From assembly GCA_963784415.1 (NCBI GenBank), contig CAWARK010000017.1, positions 62,001-126,000 on the forward strand: a DNA stretch of 64,000 nt, given 5' to 3'. How positions within the stretch are numbered: position 1 is the stretch's first letter; every line of letters starts with the position of its first letter. A program made the position numbers and the translations under genes. Under the pieces are notes generated by a model. It was not told the origin of the DNA. It saw only the letters and a list, made by a program, of their open reading frames with translations, and made no database searches. Source of the DNA: UBA7672 sp963784415 (GTDB taxonomy: Bacteria > Pseudomonadota > Alphaproteobacteria > Caulobacterales > Hyphomonadaceae). Shown in pieces: positions 27,374 to 35,844 of this stretch.

Positions 27374-27811
27374 ATGCTTGAGTCAGATGTGCGCCCAAAA
27401 GCATTCGCGGCGATCGAGTTGTTTCTCGATCTGACCCACATCGCCCGATCAATGTTCAAATCCGACATTGAGTCGACGCTGATCTGGTTCTCGATCACCG
27501 AGGCGACTTTGCGTCCTCTTATGCTCGACGATGCCGTTCCGGTGACCAAGAAGCTGTTGAAGAAGCCTGCCTCCGAGGATCTCGGGACAATATCCCGCGT
27601 GGCGATCGCCGACAGGACCGGCCTGCCGCGCGAGACTGTGCGCCGGAAGATAAACGCCCTGATCAAAGCCGGGCTTGTCGCTGAGGAGCGTCCGGGAAAT
27701 ATCCGCACCGTTCTCGATATCTCCGCGCCGCACGTGATGAATTCGATCAGCGAGTCATTCAAAGCGGTCAGCCGGTACCAGAAGCGGCTGCAGCAGTTGG
27801 GCGCCGTCTGA
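27374..27811 (+). CDS. small winged-helix transcriptional regulator
   Basis: A 145-residue protein. The C-terminal half has a clear winged helix-turn-helix: TISRVAIADRTGLPRETVRR then KINALIKAGLVAEERPGNI, with the turn and wing in expected places. The N-terminal half (residues 1-60) is helical and may dimerise or bind a ligand. It resembles MarR/IclR-type wHTH domains but is not assignable to a named family. It lies 9 bases after the tandem lipoproteins and is probably co-transcribed; whether it controls them is unknown. Confidence 0.75.
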   Translation: MLESDVRPKAFAAIELFLDLTHIARSMFKSDIESTLIWFSITEATLRPLMLDDAVPVTKKLLKKPASEDLGTISRVAIADRTGLPRETVRRKINALIKAGLVAEERPGNIRTVLDISAPHVMNSISESFKAVSRYQKRLQQLGAV

Positions 27812-27823
27812 CCGTCAAGGCGC

Positions 27824-28873
27824 TTACATCGCAGCGTGTCTTGCGATGTCTTCGGGGCTCAGGCGAAGAAAGCGTGCGGCGTTGTTGTAGAGAATGTCGC
27901 GCTTCTGTTCGGGCGTCAGAAATGGAGCCTCTTCAATGGAGGCGATCGCAGGCTCGATGACGCCGGGCCAGATCATCTGGTCGGAACCGAACATGATGCG
28001 GTCGCCATAGCCCGCGTCGACCAGTTCTTTCAGCCATCCATGAAATGCGGCGCGGGGCTCGGTGTAGTCGATGCTCGCAACATCGACATAGACCTGCGGG
28101 TGCGAGAACAGGAGCGCGCGCAGATCGTCGATCAGCGGATAGCCTGCGTGCATGATGTAGACGCGCAGGTGCGGGTGGCGGACGAGAACCTCCTCCATTC
28201 CCAGCGCGCTGGAATTGCGCGCGCGGTAGCCGGGCGAGGCGTAGGGTTCTGCCGGGCCACCCGGACCCAGATGGATGCCGACCGGAATATCCAGTTGCTC
28301 GGCCAGCGCCCAGTAAGGCTCAAGCTTCGGATCGTTCGGTGTCACGCCTTCATACTGCGCCATGACTTCGCCGAGCACCTTGAAGTCGCCCGTCTCGAAC
28401 AACGCGCGCACCTGATCGGGGCTGCGCACGCCGACATGTGCTGTGCCGGCGTCTGCGCCGAGGCGGAGGTCGAGGCCCGGAATGATGCGGTCGGGCGCTG
28501 CGGCGCGCCACACGGCCATGAGGTCAGGCTCGCCGCTGACCATGCCGATAATGTTGCGGCGCTGCATGATGGCGATGGTGTCACGCATGACGGCGTCGTT
28601 CGTGGTCGCGGGCAGGATTGGAGTCTCGCACGGCGGAAAGACTGCAAAGGCGAGGTCCTGCGGATTGGCCGCGTCGCTGCGGGGCATGGCGAGAAAGGGC
28701 GCACACATGGGCGGCGGATTGGGGCCGGCATAGTCGGCGCGGCGCGCGTGCAGGTGCATGTCGATGATGGGAGCTCGGGCGGTGGGCGCGGGCTTTGAGG
28801 GCGCGCATGCGGATGTAGCGAGCGCGGTCAGGACGACGCTGACGATCAGACTGGAGGTTAGTACGATACGCAT
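27824..28873 (-). CDS. amidohydrolase family lipoprotein (PF04909-like)
   Basis: A 349-residue metal-dependent hydrolase with an export signal and lipobox-like ATSAC. The TIM-barrel motifs are visible: IIDMHLHA (first metal pair), VGIHLGPGG, YIMHAGYPLIDDL, and MFGSDQMIWPG with the catalytic Asp. It matches the amidohydrolase-2 group of decarboxylases and lactonases; substrate unknown. It faces the HTH gene end to end with 12 bases between. Confidence 0.85.
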   Translation of the reverse strand: MRIVLTSSLIVSVVLTALATSACAPSKPAPTARAPIIDMHLHARRADYAGPNPPPMCAPFLAMPRSDAANPQDLAFAVFPPCETPILPATTNDAVMRDTIAIMQRRNIIGMVSGEPDLMAVWRAAAPDRIIPGLDLRLGADAGTAHVGVRSPDQVRALFETGDFKVLGEVMAQYEGVTPNDPKLEPYWALAEQLDIPVGIHLGPGGPAEPYASPGYRARNSSALGMEEVLVRHPHLRVYIMHAGYPLIDDLRALLFSHPQVYVDVASIDYTEPRAAFHGWLKELVDAGYGDRIMFGSDQMIWPGVIEPAIASIEEAPFLTPEQKRDILYNNAARFLRLSPEDIARHAAM

Positions 28874-28984
28874 GCGCGGCGGGCCCCCATTTTTTGTTGC
28901 TTAGCTTAGAGGCGGAATCTCGGGACTGTCATCTGCATTGCGCCGTTGGGTGAGTGAGGTGGAGTCCTCGTTGGCCCTTTGCAG

Positions 28985-29173
28985 TCCGTCCGCTTCGCGG
29001 CCAGCCCCTTCCGTCAGTCGCTTCGCGATGCCACCTTCCCCAGTCTGCGACTGGGGCAGGACCACAAACCGCATTGTCCGTTGGCATGGAGTGGAAGTCC
29101 TGCCCCAGCGCAGTGGGGAAGGTGGCAGGCGCGAAGCGACTGACGGAAGGGGCTGGCCGCGAAGCGGACGGAT
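28985..29173. repeat. long inverted repeat element, arms of about 75 bases
   Basis: Left arm 28985-29061 and right arm 29097-29173 are near-perfect reverse complements, for example AGCCCCTTCCGTCAGTCGCT against AGCGACTGACGGAAGGGGCT, and TCCGTCCGCTTCGCGG against CCGCGAAGCGGACGGA. The centre is about 35 bases. A related half copy is at 25735-25835. It fills most of the 28874-29185 gap; I see no transposase and no gene in it. A MITE-like or REP-like unit is likely. Confidence 0.85.
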
Positions 29174-29185
29174 GAGCGGCCAAGC

Positions 29186-29662
29186 TTACTTCGGCAATCC
29201 ACCGGTCTGCTTGAGTGCCTCCCACAGGGCGATGCCGGCTGACATGGCGACGTTGAGGGAGCGGGCGGGTGGGGTGAGGGGAATCGCCACACGGGCGTCG
29301 GCGGCGCTGTGGATATCTTCGGGGACGCCGGCCGACTCACGTCCGAACAGAAGGACGTCGCCGTCGCGGAACGAAAACTGGTCGAGGCGGACGGCGCCGC
29401 GTGTCGTGAACAGGATGAGGCGCGAACCATTCGCGATTTGTGATTCCCGGAAGGCCGACCAGCCGGAATGACGCGAAACAACGGCGTTTTCCGCATAGTC
29501 CATCGCGGTTCGGCGCAGGCTGCGGTCGGTGAGGGGAAAGCCGCAGGGCTCGATAATGTCGACTGCGACGCCAAGGCACGCCGCCAATCGGATATTTGCC
29601 CCAAGATTCTGAGGGATGTCAGGTTGAAAGAGTGCGAGTCGCACTTTAGACGGTTCGCTCAC
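29186..29662 (-). CDS. trmL: tRNA (cytidine(34)-2'-O)-methyltransferase
   Basis: SPOUT-fold 2'-O-methyltransferase of the TrmL type acting on the wobble base of tRNA-Leu. Family marks: VRLALFQPDIPQNLGANIRL at the N-terminus, HSGWSAF, ILFTTRG, LLFGRESAGVPEDIH and IPLTPPARSLNVAMSAGIAL, the trefoil-knot SAM site. The start is a GTG, either 29662 or 29644; both lack a good ribosome site and I give the longer, 158-residue version. Divergent from petA, with about 94 bases between. Confidence 0.92.
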   Translation of the reverse strand: MSEPSKVRLALFQPDIPQNLGANIRLAACLGVAVDIIEPCGFPLTDRSLRRTAMDYAENAVVSRHSGWSAFRESQIANGSRLILFTTRGAVRLDQFSFRDGDVLLFGRESAGVPEDIHSAADARVAIPLTPPARSLNVAMSAGIALWEALKQTGGLPK

Positions 29663-29756
29663 GCGTGGGGCTTTCTTGCGACACCACGCCACGTGGGGGG
29701 TTCCCCTCGTGGCAGTAATAAGGCGTCAAAAGCTCCGGATAGCATGGGAGACTCGT

Positions 29757-30350
29757 GTGTCGGAACACGGATCCAAGGCCGCAACAGCAGACGCGGCTCA
29801 CGCCGGAGAGACGCCCGGAGAAACCCGGCGGGATTTCATTCATATTGCAGCCGCCTCGGTGGCAGGCGCAGGCGTCCTCGCGGTCGCCTGGCCCTTCGTG
29901 CAACAGCTCGCGCCCGCAGCGGACACCCGCGCGGCCTCGACGGCTGAAGTCGATGTCTCGAAAGTGCCGGAAGGCAGCGAGATCCGCGTCCTGATCGGCG
30001 GCCTGCCGTTCTTCATCCGCCACCGCACGCCGGTCGAGATCGCCCGCGCCAAGGCCGATGACCACGCCCAGCTGCGCGACCCGGCGACGGACGACAGCCG
30101 CCTGCACAAGATGATGGATGGCAAGCTGAACCCGGCGATCCTGGTGACGTCCGGCACCTGCACGCACCTCGGTTGCGTTCCGGTCGGCCCGGCGCAGGGC
30201 AATACGGGTGATTTCGGCGGCTGGTACTGCCCGTGCCACGGCTCGCACTACGACACCTCGGGACGCATCCGGAAAGGTCCGGCGCCGAAGAACCTGGCGA
30301 TCCCGAAATACGACTACACGTCGCCCACCATGATCAAGATTTCGCTGTAG
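29757..30350 (+). CDS. petA: ubiquinol-cytochrome c reductase Rieske iron-sulfur subunit
   Basis: The 2Fe-2S subunit of the bc1 complex, 197 residues. N-terminal twin-arginine signal/anchor TRRDFIHIAAASVAG followed by a membrane helix, as expected for Tat-exported Rieske proteins. Cluster ligands are in GTCTHLGCVPVG and YCPCHGSHYD. The first ATG in frame (29676) gives an unlikely leader; GTG 29757 has GGGAG seven bases upstream and gives the usual short head. First gene of petABC; petB begins 17 bases later. Confidence 0.95.
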   Translation: MSEHGSKAATADAAHAGETPGETRRDFIHIAAASVAGAGVLAVAWPFVQQLAPAADTRAASTAEVDVSKVPEGSEIRVLIGGLPFFIRHRTPVEIARAKADDHAQLRDPATDDSRLHKMMDGKLNPAILVTSGTCTHLGCVPVGPAQGNTGDFGGWYCPCHGSHYDTSGRIRKGPAPKNLAIPKYDYTSPTMIKISL

Positions 30351-30367
30351 TCGGGGGAAGAGGGATC

Positions 30368-31822
30368 ATGAGCGGACCGTCGACCTACGAGCCGAAGAAT
30401 GGCTTCACCAAGTGGATGGATGAGCGTTTGCCCATCCTGCGCTTCAACCACGACCTGATGGAATTCCCGACCCCGAAGAACCTCAACTACTGGTGGACCT
30501 TCGGCGGCATCCTGGCCGTCATGCTGGTGGTGCAGATCGTCACCGGCGTCGTGCTGGCCATGCACTACATCGCCAACACGTCGATGGCGTTCGATAGCGT
30601 CGAGCGTATCCGCCGCGACGTTGACTTCGGCTGGCTGATCCAGGGCATTCACGCCAACGGCGCGTCGATGTTCTTCCTCGCGGTCTACGTCCACATGTTC
30701 CGCGGGCTTTACTACGGCTCATACAAGTCGCCGCGCGAGGTCATCTGGATCCTCGGCATGGTGATCTACTTCGTCATGATGGCGACGGCGTTCATGGGCT
30801 ATGTGCTGCCCTGGGGCCAGATGTCGTTCCACGGTTCGGCGGTCATCACCAACCTGATCGGCGCAATCCCGCTGGTCGGCGACACCATCAAGACCTACCT
30901 GATGGGCGGCCCTGCCATTGGCGACGCGACGCTCAACCGCTTCTTCTCGCTGCACTACCTGCTGCCGTTCGTCATCGCGGGCATTGTGGTGCTGCACATC
31001 TGGGCGCTGCACGTTCCGGGCAACAACAACCCGACCGGCGTTTCGGTGAAGGACGTCAAGAAAGACACGCTCCCGTTCCACCCGTACTACACGGTGAAGG
31101 ACGGCTTCGCGATCATCGTGTTCTTCATGCTGTTCGCCGCGTTCGTGTTCTTCATGCCGAACGAGCTGGGCCACGCCGACAACTTCATCCAGGCGAACCC
31201 GGCCCAGACGCCGTCGCACATCGTGCCGGAATGGTACCTGCTGCCGTTCTACGCGATCCTGCGCGCCATCACGTTCGACATCGGCCCGATCGAGGCCAAG
31301 CTGCTCGGCGTCGGCGCGATGTTCGGCTCGATCATCATCCTGTTCTTCGTGCCGTGGCTCGATACGTCGAAGGTGCGCTCGATGCGCTACCGTCCGCTGG
31401 CGCAACAGGCGTTCGTCCTGTTCGTGCTCGCCTCGGTCGGCCTCGGCTTCTGCGGCGCGAACGACCCGGACAAGTTCGTGTTCAACTACGGCCCGGACAA
31501 GGTCGCGCTGACCTACACCGAAGCTGCCACCGGCAAGGTGGTGACCGAGGTCTCCAACGACTACGACAAGCTGGTGGCCATGAAGGCCGCCCTTGCTGAA
31601 CCGGCCAAAACCGAGGCGTCGATCGCCCCGTATTCGGAAGGCTTCAAGTGGCTGTGGCTCTCGCAGATCCTGGGCGCGTATTACTTCCTGTACTTCCTGG
31701 TGATCCTGCCGGTGCTTGGCATCGTCGAGAAACCGAAAGCGCGTCCGCCGTCGATCGCGGAAAGCGTGATGAAGAAACATGCGGCTGCGCCCAAAGGCGC
31801 TGCGCCTGTGGCTGCGGAATAG
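30368..31822 (+). CDS. petB: cytochrome b of the bc1 complex
   Basis: A 484-residue, eight-helix dihaem cytochrome b. Haem-ligating His pairs lie in helices with MHYIANTSMAF/HANGASMFFLAVYVHMFRG and HYLLPFVIAGIVVLHIWALH. The Qo-site motif PEWYLLPFYAILR and the TAFMGYVLPWGQMSFHGS loop are intact. Compared with the usual 400-430 residues, a periplasmic/loop insertion near residues 375-430 (VFNYGPDKVALTYTEAATGK and following) makes it longer. ATG 30368 follows AGAGGGATC. petC starts 10 bases after its stop. Confidence 0.96.
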   Translation: MSGPSTYEPKNGFTKWMDERLPILRFNHDLMEFPTPKNLNYWWTFGGILAVMLVVQIVTGVVLAMHYIANTSMAFDSVERIRRDVDFGWLIQGIHANGASMFFLAVYVHMFRGLYYGSYKSPREVIWILGMVIYFVMMATAFMGYVLPWGQMSFHGSAVITNLIGAIPLVGDTIKTYLMGGPAIGDATLNRFFSLHYLLPFVIAGIVVLHIWALHVPGNNNPTGVSVKDVKKDTLPFHPYYTVKDGFAIIVFFMLFAAFVFFMPNELGHADNFIQANPAQTPSHIVPEWYLLPFYAILRAITFDIGPIEAKLLGVGAMFGSIIILFFVPWLDTSKVRSMRYRPLAQQAFVLFVLASVGLGFCGANDPDKFVFNYGPDKVALTYTEAATGKVVTEVSNDYDKLVAMKAALAEPAKTEASIAPYSEGFKWLWLSQILGAYYFLYFLVILPVLGIVEKPKARPPSIAESVMKKHAAAPKGAAPVAAE

Positions 31823-31832
31823 GGAGAGACAC

Positions 31833-32927
31833 ATGCGCTTCGCCAAACTCGCCCTTTCCAAGTTTTCTCTGGCCAGCCTCGCGGTGATCGCGGTCGCCGC
31901 GTTCGGCGTGACCGCCATCGCGCAGCAACCCGCGACGCCCGCACCGGCAACACCCGCTCCGGCTGCTGACCAGCCCGCGACGGCGCTGACGACCGAGCCG
32001 GTTGTCGCCGCGCCTGCGCCGACCCCGGTCGCTGAAGTCACCCAGCCTGAAAATCCCGAAGCTGTCGAAGCAGCCCATCATGGCGGCGGCGCGAGCCACC
32101 ACCTGCTGGAGCCGAAAGGCGGCTGGCCGCACGAGGAACTGTTCGGCACGCTTGACCAGAACGCGCTGCAGCGCGGTTTCAAGGTCTACAAGAACGTCTG
32201 CTCGTCGTGCCACGGCCTGCGCCTGCTCTCGTTCCGCAACCTCGGCGAGGTCGGCGGCCCGTTCTATGACGCGCGCTTCCCGAACCCGAACGACAACCCG
32301 GTCGTGAAGAAACTGGCGAGCGAGTTCTCGGTCCCGCAGGTCGATCCCGATAGCGGCTCGATGGTGTCGGTGCCGGGCAAGACCTCGGACCGTTTCCCGA
32401 GCCCCTACGCCAACAACATCGCAGCCTCGGTCGCCAATGGCGGCGCCATTCCGCCGGACCTGTCGGTGATCGCTAAAGCGCGGCACGGCGGCGCGGGCTA
32501 CATCTACTCGCTGATGAACGGCTTCGTCACGGCGCCGGAAGGCCTGAAGGTGAACCCGGGCCAGAACTACAACGTGTACTTCGCCGGCGACACGGGCGGT
32601 CAGTGGAGCGGCGATCCGCGTCACAAGCCGCCGGGTGGCTTCCTCGCGATGCAGCGTCCGCTGTCGGATTTCGACATCAAGATGCAGCGTGACTGCTCCG
32701 AGCATACGGCCGGCGGCGTGAACTGCGACAAGAACACGTTCGACGACGGCAAGCCGACGACGCTGGAACAGCAGGCGCATGACGTCGCGATGTTCCTGGC
32801 GTGGGCCGGTGATCCGAAGCAGGTCGCACGCAAGCAGATGGGCGCGGCCGTGATGCCGTACCTGCTCATCCTCGCTCTGCTCGCCTTCCTCTCGTACCGC
32901 CGCCTGTGGCGGAACGTGGAGCACTAG
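31833..32927 (+). CDS. petC: cytochrome c1
   Basis: The haem c subunit of the bc1 complex, 364 residues. It begins with a signal-like helix (LASLAVIAVAAFGVTAIAQQ), then a long Ala/Pro-rich linker (residues about 32-75) that is unusual for the subunit. The haem motif is KNVCSSCHGLRLLSFRNL. Later conserved stretches include PYANNIAASVANGGAIPPDLS, GYIYSLMNGF and NVYFAGDTGGQWSGD. The C-terminal anchor helix is MPYLLILALLAFLSYRRLW. The two-His-rich stretch AAHHGGGASHH just before the domain is notable. A strong hairpin follows the stop. Confidence 0.95.
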   Translation: MRFAKLALSKFSLASLAVIAVAAFGVTAIAQQPATPAPATPAPAADQPATALTTEPVVAAPAPTPVAEVTQPENPEAVEAAHHGGGASHHLLEPKGGWPHEELFGTLDQNALQRGFKVYKNVCSSCHGLRLLSFRNLGEVGGPFYDARFPNPNDNPVVKKLASEFSVPQVDPDSGSMVSVPGKTSDRFPSPYANNIAASVANGGAIPPDLSVIAKARHGGAGYIYSLMNGFVTAPEGLKVNPGQNYNVYFAGDTGGQWSGDPRHKPPGGFLAMQRPLSDFDIKMQRDCSEHTAGGVNCDKNTFDDGKPTTLEQQAHDVAMFLAWAGDPKQVARKQMGAAVMPYLLILALLAFLSYRRLWRNVEH

Positions 32928-32935
32928 TAACGATC

Positions 32936-32961
32936 CAGCGCGCAAAGAAATTTGCGCGCTG
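32936..32961 (+). terminator. hairpin after petABC, probable transcript end
   Basis: CAGCGCGCAAA, loop GAAA, TTTGCGCGCTG: a perfect 11-base-pair stem with a GNRA-type tetraloop, 8 bases after the petC stop. The T content after it is modest, so it may serve termination or 3' protection of the mRNA. The following gap to 33128 holds no other feature I can support. Confidence 0.7.
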
Positions 32962-33128
32962 CCTCGTTCGATAATAATATCATCCCTCTGCAGTGGCGCT
33001 TCCGGTGGGAGCGCCGCAGCCATTCGAGATACGTCGCAAGGCGTATGCCGGGATCTGCACGTCCTTCGGGGCTGTTGGACGGGCGGATCCCGGCTCTCGC
33101 GTTTTCCTATCGCCGCCGGAACAATTTC

Positions 33129-33626
33129 ATGAGTCTTCCGCAGGGATTTCGTCTGCGCGCGGCGCGTGCCGACGAGGCCGCGCGGGTGCGCGACGTGATG
33201 CTGCGCTGCTGGACCGGGACGGTGGCGGAGAATTCGTCCGCATACCGCGAAACCGTCGAGGACATTGCCGGACAGATCGCGCGTGGCGGGGCGGTGTTGC
33301 TGTTCTGCGGCGAGGACGCCGTTGGCGGCGGGAGGTTTCATCCCGTGCCGGGACCGGCCGGGGATGCGCGTCCCTGGGCCGAGATCAAGCGGGTGGGCGT
33401 GATGCAGGAGCAGCGCAAGCTCGGGCTCGGCGCACCCCTGGTGGCGGCGCTGGAAGATGCCGCGCGGGCGCTGGGCTATGCTGGCGCGCAACTGGGCGTG
33501 CGGGAGGACCAGCCAAGGCTGGTGCGGTTCTGGGAGGGGCTCGGCTACCGTCTGGCCGATGACGTGCAGCTCCATACGGTTAACCCGCTGACGCGGCCGC
33601 CTTTCACGATGCGGAAGTGGTTCTGA
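33129..33626 (+). CDS. GNAT family N-acetyltransferase
   Basis: A 165-residue acetyl-CoA-dependent acyltransferase. The central GNAT core reads EIKRVGVMQEQRKLGLGAPL, the acetyl-CoA loop with the Q/RxxGxG/A pattern (QRKLGLG), followed by the helix VAALEDAARALGYAGAQLGV and VRFWEGLGYRLADDV. The substrate is not predictable. ATG 33129 begins the domain; the frame is open upstream but that part has no coding character. Confidence 0.82.
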   Translation: MSLPQGFRLRAARADEAARVRDVMLRCWTGTVAENSSAYRETVEDIAGQIARGGAVLLFCGEDAVGGGRFHPVPGPAGDARPWAEIKRVGVMQEQRKLGLGAPLVAALEDAARALGYAGAQLGVREDQPRLVRFWEGLGYRLADDVQLHTVNPLTRPPFTMRKWF

Positions 33627-33630
33627 TCGC

Positions 33631-34302
33631 TCAGCGCGGCGCGGCGAACCAGATGATGTGGCGCGGGCCCTTGCCGTTGCTGCGCGCGCGGACGGTGACC
33701 TGCTCGACCTTGAAGCCTGAGCGGTCGAGGCGGCGTGTGAAGGCATCGTCGGGCGCGGCCGACCAGATCGCCAGAATGCCGCCGGGCTTCAGCGCGGCCT
33801 TCGCCAGCGCGAGACCTTTCACCGAATAGAGACCGTCATTGGCGGCGCGCACCAAGCCGGAGGGGCCGTTGTCGACATCGAGCAGGATCGCGTCGTAGCG
33901 GCGGGTCGCAGCGCCGATCAGGGCTGCGACGTCGCCGGCAACCAGATGGACGCGTGGATCATCAAGACAGCCGGCGGTCAGCGCCGTCATGGGACCGCGC
34001 GCCCAGTCGATGATTTCGGGAACCAGTTCGGCCACCGTGACGCGCGCGCCCTTGCCGAGGATGGCCAGCGCCGCGCGCAGGGTGAAGCCCATGCCGTATC
34101 CGCCGACGAGAAGATGCGGGTCGGCGCCCTTGCGGAGGCGGTCGCACGTCATCACGGCGAGGGCTTCCTCGGAGCCGCCGACACGGCTGCTCATGAGTTC
34201 GTTGCCGTCAACCATGATGGCGTAGTCGCCGGCATGGCGAACCAGCTTCAGCTCGACGCCGCCGGGCACGCGTGCTGTCGCGATCAGTTCGCGCGGTTTC
34301 AT
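33631..34302 (-). CDS. spermidine-synthase-like methyltransferase-fold protein
   Basis: A 223-residue protein with a Rossmann SAM/dcSAM-binding core: HLLVGGYGMGFTLRAALAI (glycine loop), VTVAELVPEIIDWA (acidic end of the second strand), RVHLVAGDVAALIG and DAILLDVDNGPSGL, then GGILAIWSAAPDDAF. This matches the short spermine/spermidine-synthase-like proteins found as single-domain homologues in alphaproteobacteria. It lacks the longer N-terminal domain of true SpeE, so polyamine synthesis is not certain. Convergent with the GNAT gene, 4 bases apart. Confidence 0.8.
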   Translation of the reverse strand: MKPRELIATARVPGGVELKLVRHAGDYAIMVDGNELMSSRVGGSEEALAVMTCDRLRKGADPHLLVGGYGMGFTLRAALAILGKGARVTVAELVPEIIDWARGPMTALTAGCLDDPRVHLVAGDVAALIGAATRRYDAILLDVDNGPSGLVRAANDGLYSVKGLALAKAALKPGGILAIWSAAPDDAFTRRLDRSGFKVEQVTVRARSNGKGPRHIIWFAAPR

Positions 34303-34451
34303 GAGGCGTGTTCCGGATCAGGCGGCCTGGCTAACCGAAGCCTCAATATCCGGCGGAAGACAATAGGCGCGGTGGAAGCGGCTCGCGGCAATCCCTGATT
34401 GCGGCGCTGCGAATGCCGGTTAGGTTGATGGTGCGATCCTGGAGGCGGCGG

Positions 34452-34910
34452 ATGATGAGAAAGCGGCTGGCGGCGAGGGTGTTGGCGGGCGGGGCGGTCG
34501 CTCTGGCGCTTGGCTGCTTCGCGCCTGCGGCTGCAGCGGACCCTTTGAAGGCATCGGCGATCGTCAAGCAGATGACGGGTCGTTGGGGAATGCCCGGCGC
34601 CAAACCGTCGGCCACGGTTCATGCCTGTGACGGGAATGCAGACCTTCTAAAGGTTGAGGACAACGGCACGGTCACGGTTGGAACAGACCGATGGCCCGAC
34701 ATGGATCAGGGAGCCAAGATCGAGGTGCCTGATGCTAGCGACGGGACCGAGGCCACCCAGATTACGCTTGTTGAGGGTGTGGCGATGCGCGGGCCAACGC
34801 CGTATCGCATCGCTATCAGCATGCCCGATGCCGACACCATGATCATGCAGCTGCAGCTTCCGGGACAGGCACCCAAGACCTACCGACGTTGCGCTGCGCG
34901 TGCAGGCTGA
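34452..34910 (+). CDS. exported hypothetical protein
   Basis: A 152-residue protein with a signal peptide (KRLAARVLAGGAVALALGCF, then APAAAADP as probable cleavage site). The mature part starts LKASAIVKQMTGRWGMPGAK and has two cysteines (HACDGNADL and YRRCAARAG) that could pair. It resembles small lipocalin-like or META-type barrels only in general alternation. Start ATG 34452 has GGAGG six bases upstream (34455 is also possible). Ends 3 bases before mtnP, so the two are likely co-transcribed. Confidence 0.7.
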   Translation: MMRKRLAARVLAGGAVALALGCFAPAAAADPLKASAIVKQMTGRWGMPGAKPSATVHACDGNADLLKVEDNGTVTVGTDRWPDMDQGAKIEVPDASDGTEATQITLVEGVAMRGPTPYRIAISMPDADTMIMQLQLPGQAPKTYRRCAARAG

Positions 34911-34913
34911 CGC

Positions 34914-35792
34914 ATGACCAAATGGACGCTCGGGATCATTGGCGGGTCGGGGCTGTATCAGGTTCCGGGGATCGAGGGCGGGCGGTGGGAGACGATTGCG
35001 TCGCCGTGGGGAGCGCCGTCGGATCAGGTTTATCGTGGGCAGCTCAACGGCGTTGATGTCGTGTTCCTGCCGCGGCATGGGCGCGGGCATCGTCTGGGAC
35101 CTACGCAGCTGAACTATCGCGCCAATATCGATGTGATGAAGCGGGCGGGGTGCACCGATATTCTCTCGCTGTCGGCGTGCGGGTCGTTGAAGGAAGAGAT
35201 GGCGCCGGGGGATTTTGTGGTGGTCGACCAGTTCATCGACCGGACGTTTGCGCGCGAGAAAAGCTTTTTTGGCGAGGGCATCGTGGCCCACGTGTCGATG
35301 GCGCATCCGGTGTCGTCGCGGCTGGCGGGGCTGGCGGGGGAGGAGAGTGCAGCGCTGGGGGTTCGCACGCATCGCGGGGGAACCTATCTGGCGATGGAAG
35401 GGCCGCAGTTTTCCTCGCTGGCTGAGTCAAAGCTCTATCGTTCATGGGGTTGCGCGGTGATCGGGATGACCAACATGCCGGAGGCCAAGCTGGCGCGCGA
35501 GGCGGAGCTGCCTTACGCGACGGTGGCGATGGTGACGGATTTCGACTGCTGGCATGAGGAAGTCGCGGCAGTTTCGGTGACGGACGTGCTGAAGGTTCTG
35601 CATGGCAATGCGGAGAAGGCCGGGGCGCTGGTTGCGCGCGTGACGTCGCGGATGGCAGCGATGGAACGCACGCCGGACCCGGACGGGATCGATACGTGCC
35701 TCGACCATGCGGTCATCACGGCAAGGGAGCACCGCGACCCGGCGCTGGCAGCCCGGCTGGAGGCTGTCGCCGGACGGGTGTTAAGGGCTTGA
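34914..35792 (+). CDS. mtnP: S-methyl-5'-thioadenosine phosphorylase
   Basis: Splits methylthioadenosine with phosphate into adenine and methylthioribose-1-phosphate (methionine salvage). 292 residues, typical length. Visible: LGIIGGSGLYQVPGIEG, FLPRHGRGHRLGPTQLNYRA (phosphate-binding), SLSACGSLKEEMAPGDFVVV, YLAMEGPQFSSLAESK, IGMTNMPEAKLAREAE and TDFDCWHEE. An adenine phosphoribosyltransferase gene lies 3 kb downstream, which can reuse the adenine. Confidence 0.95.
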   Translation: MTKWTLGIIGGSGLYQVPGIEGGRWETIASPWGAPSDQVYRGQLNGVDVVFLPRHGRGHRLGPTQLNYRANIDVMKRAGCTDILSLSACGSLKEEMAPGDFVVVDQFIDRTFAREKSFFGEGIVAHVSMAHPVSSRLAGLAGEESAALGVRTHRGGTYLAMEGPQFSSLAESKLYRSWGCAVIGMTNMPEAKLAREAELPYATVAMVTDFDCWHEEVAAVSVTDVLKVLHGNAEKAGALVARVTSRMAAMERTPDPDGIDTCLDHAVITAREHRDPALAARLEAVAGRVLRA

Positions 35793-35844
35793 CGTACCAC
35801 GCTTTGTCCGCCGACATCCGTGCCGCGAGCGGTAACGGTAGGTA

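Noticed and set aside
31644..33746. Minus-strand open frame of 700 codons antisense to petC and the GNAT gene
   Set aside because: Low-complexity Arg/His/Ala translation, crosses the petC terminator hairpin, and opposes clear genes.
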